This document shows positions 57,373 to 64,000 of a stretch of DNA of 64,000 nt, piece by piece. Each line of letters opens with the position of its first letter. Position 1 is the first letter of the stretch. Made by a program: the position numbers and the translations under genes. The notes under the pieces are model-generated. The model worked only from the letters and a program-made list of their open reading frames with translations. It did not search any database and was not told the origin of the DNA. The DNA comes from Coriaria nepalensis (taxonomy: Eukaryota > Streptophyta > Magnoliopsida > Cucurbitales > Coriariaceae): contig CP114487.1 in the NCBI GenBank assembly GCA_027186245.1, positions 186,001-250,000 on the forward strand, given 5' to 3'.

Positions 57373-59490
57373 ATGGCAAGCACCGATGCCGAGCACAGAG
57401 AAGAAGAGGAAACTCAAGCCGGAGAGGACGAGGACACCGGAGCTCAGGTCTCGCCGATCGTTAAATTGGAGGAAGTCGCCGTCTCCACCGGTGAAGAAAA
57501 CGAGGATGCCATTCTCGATCTGTAAGTTTATCATTTTTGTCTGTATTTCTTTTCTAAATCGGTCATATTCGGTTCCGAAGGCTGCTCTGAAAGTGAATTT
57601 ACAGAATTTAGGTCTTGAAGTTGATTAGTTTTCCTTGTTTGCGATGCTTTTAGGAAATCGAAGCTTTATCGATTTGATAAAGACGGAAATCAATGGAAGG
57701 AGAGGGGAGCTGGTACTGTCAAGTTTTTGAAGCACAAGGAGACCGGAAAAGTTCGCCTTGTTATGAGACAGTCCAAGACCCTCAAGATCTGCGCCAATCA
57801 TCTCAGTTTGTTCTCTACTTCCTTCTTGTTCTATGAAAATAAAACACGTGAACTTTTCTTGTGTAGTATCTTTAATCTATTTATTGCTGTTCTTAGAGTT
57901 TGATGCTTGCTTTCTGTGAGTCTAGTTATCCCAACAATGACAGTGCAAGAGCACGCTGGAAATGAAAAATGTTGTGTATGGCATGCTACTGACTTTGCTG
58001 ATGGAGAGTTGAAGGATGAGCTATTCTGTATCAGATTTCCATCCATTGAGAGTGAGTAATCCTTAACACGCGCTTCTTTAAAGTGATAATGATTAGTGTT
58101 TAATATTATATCTTTAAGGATATGACTTTGGAAAATCTTTTGACTCCGAGAACAAGACAGCTCATAAGTGTTCAATACTCAATCTAATTGACTTCAGGAC
58201 TGTTTTCAGTCTCAAATTTTCTTCCTGGTGACCAAAAGTTTGTGCTTTCAAAGTCATTAAAAATTGCGGTAGTGGTAACTGAAGTTTATGACTGGTTTTC
58301 TATTGTTAAATGTAATTGACGGTGAATTAAGGAGGTTTTATTTTATAAATTCCTTCCAGTACAAATATTCTATTTTAAATTTCAAATTTGATTTATGAGC
58401 TTAGGAGGCTTTTGGAATCATATAAGCAGCTTAACCAGATGTTTGATGCTGTGATTTTGGTTCAATACCTTGAAACCTTATATTCTTGGACATGGGCCTA
58501 GTACTTGATTTTCCATTTCCACGAATTTCCAATGGATGGAAATGCACTATCAGAAAATAATAAATCATATAAGTAGCTAATCCATATGTTTGATGTTGTG
58601 ATTTTGGTTCAAATTTACCCTGAAATCTTATATTCTTAGACATGGGCCTAGTACTTGGTTTTCCATTTCCATGCATTTCCAATGGATGGAAATGCACAAT
58701 CAGACAATATAGGGGAGTTGTTAATGTCTTCTCCAATAATATCCACCCTTTCTGCCTTTAGGATCTACTGTGTTTTCTTCAAGAAATTAGTATGGCATTC
58801 CTATAGAAATTGTTTAAATTTGTCCACTTTGTGTTTGCTCATGAATATTATATTTGAATATTGGAGCTGGGTGTGATTCAAATAATTTTATGTTAAATGT
58901 ATGTTCTGACTAATTGGCCCTAAATGTTGACAAGATACATAAGATTAAACTACGTAAGATCAAGAACTTTGTATTTTGGTTCGATGTCTGATTTTGACAG
59001 CTTTGTGAGAAAATAATTCATGGGGAGTGCATGTTAAGAAGATATATGATAATAAAGAGGCCACTTTACCCTTCCAAAATTCTGATGTTAATTATACATT
59101 TATACTGTTGCCTTTCTTATGCTCCGTTGTGTCAGTAGTTTGTGTTCATCCTTTGATGTAGGTTTTGTCTGGTAATGTGCATATTTTTAAATGAAGTCAA
59201 TTACTTATCCTTCTGTTTATTCCTCTTAAGAGATAGTTATTTATGTTTTATTAGACTGCAAGACCTTCATGGAAACCTTCCAAGAAGTTGCTGAGTCCGA
59301 ACAGAAAAAAGAGGAAAACAAAGATGCATCTGCTACAGCTGGTCTTCTTGAGAACTTAAGCGTTGAAGAAAAGAAATCCGAGGACAAGCCTGGAGAAGGT
59401 GCACCTGCTGCAGCAAAGGAAGATGAAGCAGAGAGTGAGCCCGGAAAAAAGGATGCAAAGGATGTTAAGGAACCAGCTTCCTCAACTTAA
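57373..59490 (+). CDS. RANBP1: Ran-binding protein 1
   Basis: Four exons (57373-57521, 57654-57805, 57926-58051, 59255-59490) give 220 residues. The acidic N-terminus [13 protein letters not shown] leads to [20 protein letters not shown]. The Ran-binding domain follows (about 30-165) with [58 protein letters not shown] and [14 protein letters not shown]. The C-terminus is Lys/Glu/Ala-rich and ends VKEPASST. RanBP1 binds Ran-GTP at the nuclear pore and assists RanGAP in GTP hydrolysis during nuclear export and mitosis. Corresponds to Arabidopsis At5g58590, adjacent to PMR5 there. Intron 3 (1.2 kb) contains a local duplication. Confidence 0.94.
58419..58711. repeat. Tandem duplication of about 147 bases in RanBP1 intron 3
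   Basis: A block beginning CATATAAG-AGCTAA and ending GGAAATGCACTATCAGA-like occurs at 58419-58565 and 58566-58711. Shared landmarks are TGATTTTGGTTCAA, GACATGGGCCTAGTACTTG and TTTCCAATGGATGGAAATGC. The copies differ at about one site in ten. Confidence 0.85.
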
Positions 59491-60721
59491 GGACGGCAAT
59501 TTCGCTATACCTTGTTATAGTGTCACTGTCGGGTGGTATCTGTTGCACATTGGTTTGGGGTTGCGTCTTGCTCTGTGGCGATTGTTACATTTTTCTCAGG
59601 TAGTGTCTGCTATTTTGCTGTTTTCATTTAACTTGGTTAAAGTATTCAGATCAGATCGTTCAACTGCAAGGATTACAAATTTATGAAGAGAGTTCTTCAA
59701 GAAAACAGAGTTGAAGCCTTCAGTTGAGAGCAAAAGTTTTCTAAATATGCGGAGAATATGAACTTGTTTCTTATCTGCAGATTTTTCGAATTTGTGAACC
59801 ACTCTGTTTTCAGTCAATCATAAAACGTTTTCGTTTGCCCATAGGCCCCATATCACTTGCAGAGAGTTGCAGTTCATCCAAGCTCTTACCCAATACCCCA
59901 TGCATGGTGATAGAAAAGTGTACCACTCACGTGCCCAAGCTCACAGTAACGTAGATGAAGTTAGACAATAGCAGAAACTAGGAAAGATCTAACAGTAGCA
60001 ATCTAGCTAGGAGTAGCAGTGAAGTAATATATATGCATACAAACATGGCATAAGAAAGCCGAAAGGAATAAAGTGAACTTGTCTGGTTGATTCACATGGA
60101 ACCTATGATCCAAAAATAAGGACTCTATCTATTCATACATGCATGTACATCTAATTACATAATTAACCCACAAATAAGCTAAATAAACAAGCTGTAATCG
60201 ATCAATCATTAATTTTACATATTAACTCTACATATCACCTTGTCCATCACACCGTCTACGATTACTTGCTAGATTAGATTGAGCTTTGAAGAAACAAAAC
60301 TCAAATAAAAATGTGATGAAAAAGATGGTACTTAATTGGCCTATGCCATTTAATTATATCATGACCTTATTGTTATACGGATCATCATATCCTAGCTATG
60401 CCCCCACCACCCTACATTAAAAAAACACATAAAACTTTACATGAATCCAATAAAACACGGATCCATCCCTTGAATACTTTTGCCGTCGCCTTCACGAGCC
60501 CTTCATTTCAGGCTCCCCATATATCCTTGAATGCAGGGATTCTCCTTTGACTTCCCCCCTTCTCATTCATTTACGTTCTTCCTTAACTCTCACTCTTCAC
60601 TTATATGAGGTCCATACATTGTATTAATTTTACAGGGAGTTCACTTACTTTTATCATTACTTATAAATGAGCTAGAGCGAGCAGCAGAGATCACTAGCTC
60701 TACTCTTTCTCAGTCTCAATA
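59491..60721. other. RanBP1 3' region and ATL63 promoter
   Basis: No other gene. The first 350 bases probably form the RanBP1 3' untranslated region. A TATA-like TTATAAATGAGC lies at about 60661-60672, 50 bases before the ATL63 start codon. Confidence 0.5.
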
Positions 60722-61642
60722 ATGTCTCTACAGACAGTGATGAACTTCACCACCATTGCCATGCCACCCCATTACCATACCTCGGCCTCGGCAAACTCGG
60801 TGAGCGGACTTGCCCAGAGTATATTCTCTTACGATGGCAATGTCATGCTGGCTGCCCTTGTTTCCTTACTCGTAGTTATCCTCTTCGTCCTCATCCTCCA
60901 CCTCTATGCTAAATGGTTCCTGGTCCAAGCCCGAACTCGTAGACAGACCTCTAACGTGCTCGGTCCGGCCAGGTTCACCCACCGCTTGTCTGATTCCTTG
61001 CCGTTTTTCCACTACGCCATCACAAGTGTCGACTCTAGTTGTGCCACGAAAGGGCTCGATCCTTGTGTACTTTCCGACATCCCGTTATTTGTTTACGAGT
61101 CGGAAAAAAAACAGGTTAGTGGTAGCAATGGGTTAGAGTGTGTTATCTGCTTGACTGCGTTTGAAGAGAGTGAGATTGGAAGAAGCTTGACTAAATGCAA
61201 GCATGCTTTTCATGTGGACTGCATCGACATGTGGTTGAGTTCTCACACCAATTGTCCGATTTGTAGGGCCGCTGTGGTTAGTGAAGCAGTTTGTTCTGAG
61301 AGCAAAGCGATCATGGATCAGGAGGTGATCGTTAGTGATCATCATGACGAGTTTTCCAGATCGAGTAGTACTGGAAATGGAGAAAACGAGTTGGAGAGCA
61401 TCATGGTTGAAAATCATGGGCAGTACCAAACTGGTCATGATCATCAGGTCAACACTGATACGGGTATGAATGATATTAACAATGACTCTTCAATCACTAC
61501 TGCTACCGCTTCTTCTGATTCGTTGCCAAGTACGTATTTTGGGTGTTCTTTGAAGAGAATGTTGAGCCTGAGCAGGCATCATCGATCAGAAAGCAAGGTT
61601 TTTCCATCATCTAACGCCGTAGATCAATTAGATGCTAATTAA
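60722..61642 (+). CDS. ATL63: RING-H2 ubiquitin ligase, ATL63-like
   Basis: Intronless, 306 residues, as usual for ATL genes. One membrane helix at about residues 40-60 (MLAALVSLLVVILFVLIL) is followed by basic residues. The GLD motif of ATLs is present as GLDPCVLSDIPLFVY. The RING-H2 domain at about 139-181 has CVICLTAFEESE, CKHAFHVDCIDMW and NCPICR, with all eight zinc ligands and the Trp after the sixth. The C-terminal third is Ser/Asn/His-rich without domains. ATL proteins are membrane-bound E3 ligases, many quickly induced by elicitors. The position next to RanBP1 matches Arabidopsis ATL63 (At5g58580). Confidence 0.9.
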   Translation: MSLQTVMNFTTIAMPPHYHTSASANSVSGLAQSIFSYDGNVMLAALVSLLVVILFVLILHLYAKWFLVQARTRRQTSNVLGPARFTHRLSDSLPFFHYAITSVDSSCATKGLDPCVLSDIPLFVYESEKKQVSGSNGLECVICLTAFEESEIGRSLTKCKHAFHVDCIDMWLSSHTNCPICRAAVVSEAVCSESKAIMDQEVIVSDHHDEFSRSSSTGNGENELESIMVENHGQYQTGHDHQVNTDTGMNDINNDSSITTATASSDSLPSTYFGCSLKRMLSLSRHHRSESKVFPSSNAVDQLDAN

Positions 61643-62407
61643 TTGAGTTTCAGAGCGATGAGAGACGCGACATCTGTAAGGATAATTTCCTCGTGAATAA
61701 TAGTTTTTAAGACGTTGATTCAATTTCCGAAACTTCCCATAATTAATATATATTGAGTTTTGCCGAATCTCAACGTTAAGCAATCTTTCTCTTGCACTTT
61801 TTGTTTGAACTATAGACATATATAGTTGGTTACGTGGTGTCCGTACATGATCAATAAAAACGAAACATTTTTATTATATACATATAACCTACTAAATTTG
61901 ATCATATCTACGAATCATATATTATATTACTTATTTATATAAATTTAACATTTATAATTATAATACATATTACATGTGCATACCAGATCTTTTAATGGAT
62001 GCTTAAAAGAGTATATAGCTCTCTAGGTTTGACCCGAGTTTGGCTGGGAAGAGAATGGGCCATGATCTTTTAAGGTTTGTATGCACGTTAACCTCATATG
62101 GGGTTTATTGGCTTAGTTGATTAGTGACAAAAAGTGCATAGAAAATTGGTAATGGACAAAGATTTCCATGTTTTCTGGTCAAAGTTTGTAGGCCTTCACA
62201 TCCAATGTCCTACGTAGGTTCATTCTTGAGGCCCCCCTGCCCTACATCTCAGACTCGTTTCCTGCTCCTGCATCCATCCGATCGTTCTTTTAGGCCTACA
62301 ACTAAAAATATGTGTACGTGGATCGGTGGATGAGAACTTGAGAGTTCTAAAGCTTTTTGTGCTAAGGCCCAAAATCTTGATCTCACATTCACATTTGCAG
62401 TAGTAAC
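61643..62407. other. Intergenic interval, no gene seen
   Basis: ATL63 3' untranslated region followed by AT-rich DNA. No coding, RNA or element signature was found. Confidence 0.5.
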
Positions 62408-62428
62408 GGCCCAACTACCATTAGGGTT
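62408..62428 (+). promoter_or_regulatory. Site II element and telo-box of the RPL41 promoter
   Basis: GGCCCAA (62408-62414, the complement of TTGGGCC, a site II element) is followed by TTAGGGTT (62421-62428, the complement of the telo-box AACCCTAA), about 130 bases before the start codon. This pair is the standard promoter grammar of plant ribosomal protein genes, bound by TCP and telo-box factors. Confidence 0.7.
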
Positions 62429-62553
62429 AACCTATAAGGGTCTTTGCTTCCCTCTCGCTTTGGTGAGCTTCATCGCTAGAGACTCAGTTGCTCTGATTCT
62501 TGAAGGAGGAATCCGGAATCCCGTGAAAGTGAAAGCAGTCGCGCCGCGCTGCG

Positions 62554-62730
62554 ATGAGAGCTAAGGTAATAATGTATATCATCTTCTTTTTGTTTGATTT
62601 CTTGCAGCATAAGTGTATTACTCTAAATGCTTGGAAACAAATTTCTTACATTGATTTTTTTCAGTGGAAGAAGAAGCGCATGAGGAGGTTGAAGAGAAAG
62701 CGCCGAAAGATGAGACAGAGATCTAAGTAG
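62554..62730 (+). CDS. RPL41: 60S ribosomal protein L41 (eL41)
   Basis: Two exons, 62554-62565 and 62665-62730, encode 25 residues: MRAK, then WKKKRMRRLKRKRRKMRQRS and a final Lys. This is the complete, nearly invariant eL41, the smallest and most basic ribosomal protein, which bridges the two ribosomal subunits. The intron after codon 4 (AAG/GTAATA to TTTTTCAG) is usual for plant RPL41 genes. Its promoter elements agree with a ribosomal protein gene. In Arabidopsis RPL41 copies sit beside clathrin heavy chain genes, and a clathrin relic lies 6 kb upstream here. Confidence 0.95.
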   Translation: MRAKVIMYIIFFLFDFLQHKCITLNAWKQISYIDFFQWKKKRMRRLKRKRRKMRQRSK

Positions 62731-63349
62731 TCGCTTCAGCTGCGATTCGGCGTTACTTCCTCCGTCTCGCGGTTCTTTTTTTTTTTGTTTCTCTGCTGTC
62801 GGTCGTAAATTTGCTTTTCAAAAAATAAAAACATGTTTCTTATTTGTTTCGTAATTCAATTTCCTGCAAATTTTGTTTTTTTGTTGATATGTAGTGGATG
62901 CATTTGAAAAGAACAGGTCCGTTCTTCACTTTCTGATTATGATTACCTCGCAAATGGTAAGCTGAATCAGATTGGCTCTAAAAAAAAAAACTATTTGCAT
63001 TTATAAAAGTGCAACAAAAAGATAGCTTTTTTCTTTTTTAATAGTAAATCTCTAATCTAGTTTCAGAAAAGCAGACTCAATCTTGTCATCTTCCTCTTCC
63101 TTTTCTAGCTTCACTCACCCTTGCTTTAATGCTAAAGTTTAGAGGTTTAGTTGGAGATGACATGGTAAGCAATAACAATTAGTCCCTACTGACGAAGAAA
63201 TGTAATTTACTAATTGCTACTTTCTAAGATCTTCAACTAATCGATCGTTTTACATCAATATCTCTTCTACCTGAAGTAATATACAGCCATTCATGTTTAT
63301 ATTGATTTTGATCGATCAGCAGCCAGCTTGTTTATTAAGACAAAGAAAA
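62731..63349. other. Interval between RPL41 and the ZIP gene 3' end
   Basis: The RPL41 3' untranslated region and the convergent 3' end of the ZIP gene. No further gene. Confidence 0.5.
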
Positions 63350-64000
63350 TCATGCCCATATTGCTAGTATTGACATTGAAGTAGAACCTAGAGCTAATGC
63401 AATGAAGGAGGCCTTCTTCAACCATGTAGTAGAACCCATAAGCTTATTATGAAAGAAATCAACGGCTATGAGGTCGACTAGTCCCATGTATATCAGAATA
63501 CCCGATGAAAATGACCCTAATAAACCCTCCATAATCAAGGCCTTAGGGTTATTGTCGTCATAACCTGTCACTGAAAACAATACCATTCCCAACACTACCC
63601 CCATTGGTGTTGTCACTGAGAACATGAAGTTCATATACGCCGTCGTTCCAAAACTGAATCCTGCCTGTGAAACAAGTCAGACAAGAAGACTTACAGGTAA
63701 AACGGGTAGATTAGTAGATAGATAGAACATGGAGGTACGAGGTGGCCACATAGTTTCATATGACTGGGATGAAATGGTAATATGAAATGAAAGAAAAGGG
63801 TCATTAAAGTAAATTGAGTAGGGGTCACCTGAGCAATGCAGCCACCTAATCCCATGCCTTCAAAAATCTGGTGGAAAGCCAAAGCAGTGACGAGAGGCCT
63901 TATGGTGCACTGATTCTGAGACATTCCAAGTGTCACTCCTATTATCACTGAATGAAATATTATCCCTATTTCCAGCACCTGAGAAACCAGCCTCTGCTTT
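63350..64000 (-). CDS. ZIP-family zinc/iron transporter, C-terminal part
   Basis: Two exons, one from the window edge to 63829 and the last 63350-63664; the gene continues beyond the edge. The visible part begins [20 protein letters not shown], with the conserved His of membrane helix IV (HSVIIG), then [20 protein letters not shown], the helix V signature with H, E and G residues that line the metal path. The last exon reads [20 protein letters not shown], then [19 protein letters not shown] and [18 protein letters not shown] at the C-terminus. ZIP transporters move Zn, Fe and other divalent metals into the cytosol. The member (ZIP1/3/5 type) cannot be fixed without the N-terminal half. Splice phases are clean (GCTCAG/GTGACC to CACAG/GCAGG). 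Confidence 0.92.

Noticed and set aside
57834..58175. Reverse-strand open frame across RanBP1 exon 3
   Set aside because: It is antisense to a well-supported conserved exon.

Overview
This is nuclear DNA of a eudicot plant. Genes have many short introns with GT-AG ends, the flanks are AT-rich and full of microsatellites, and the proteins belong to plant-only families (NT-C2 chloroplast-movement protein, trichome-birefringence-like protein, ATL RING-H2 ligase, PSY sulfated peptides, clade A and AP2C-type PP2Cs). The species cannot be named from the sequence alone.

Layout. 1-1380: 5' part of a PMI1-related gene (-), cut by the window edge. 2.5-3.2 kb: decayed threonine synthase copy (+). 3.6-5.0 kb: VIP3/SKI8 (-). 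5.5-7.1 kb: proline-rich DUF761 membrane protein (-). 8.6-9.1 kb: L18a-like membrane protein (-). 11.3-12.8 kb: CFIm25 (+). 13.6-16.0 kb: MAP kinase kinase of the MKK1/2 type (+). 16.6-18.5 kb: ABI1-type PP2C pseudogene (-). 20.4 kb: MITE. 21.7-28.7 kb: 14-exon gene for a 1304-residue nuclear-type protein (-). 30.6-32.0 kb: domesticated Harbinger transposase (-). 32.5-33.7 kb: two gene fragments. 34.1-36.7 kb: phosphoinositide phospholipase C (+). 36.9-39.7 kb: tandem cluster of four small secreted-peptide genes related to PSY (-). 41.3-43.2 kb: PMR5 (+). 44.9-46.6 kb: AP2C-type PP2C (+). 46.6-52.1 kb: gene-poor DNA with a satellite-like repeat and a tiny retroposition scar. 52.1-53.6 kb: intronless MAPKKK (+). 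54.5-56.4 kb: clathrin heavy chain pseudogene (+). 57.4-59.5 kb: RanBP1 (+). 60.7-61.6 kb: ATL63-like ligase (+). 62.6 kb: RPL41, 25 residues (+). 63.35 kb to the end: 3' part of a ZIP metal transporter (-).

Synteny recalled from Arabidopsis organises the window. From about 2.5 to 32 kb the order threonine synthase, VIP3, CFIm25, MKK2, large unknown protein, Harbinger-like nuclease matches At4g29840, 29830, 29820, 29810, 29790 and 29780. From about 33 to 62 kb the order PLC, PSY1, PMR5, RanBP1, ATL63 matches At5g58670, 58650, 58600, 58590 and 58580. PLC, clathrin heavy chain and RPL41 are also neighbours on Arabidopsis chromosome 3. Several pseudogenes therefore look like fading copies left in their ancestral places, not random insertions.

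Functionally the window is rich in kinase-cascade parts: MKK2, a MAPKKK, an AP2C with a MAPK-docking motif and a dead ABI1-type PP2C. It also holds a lipid-signalling PLC and a rapidly diverging sulfated-peptide cluster, which is the most novel item. All exon borders were inferred by eye from splice sites, reading phase and family similarity.
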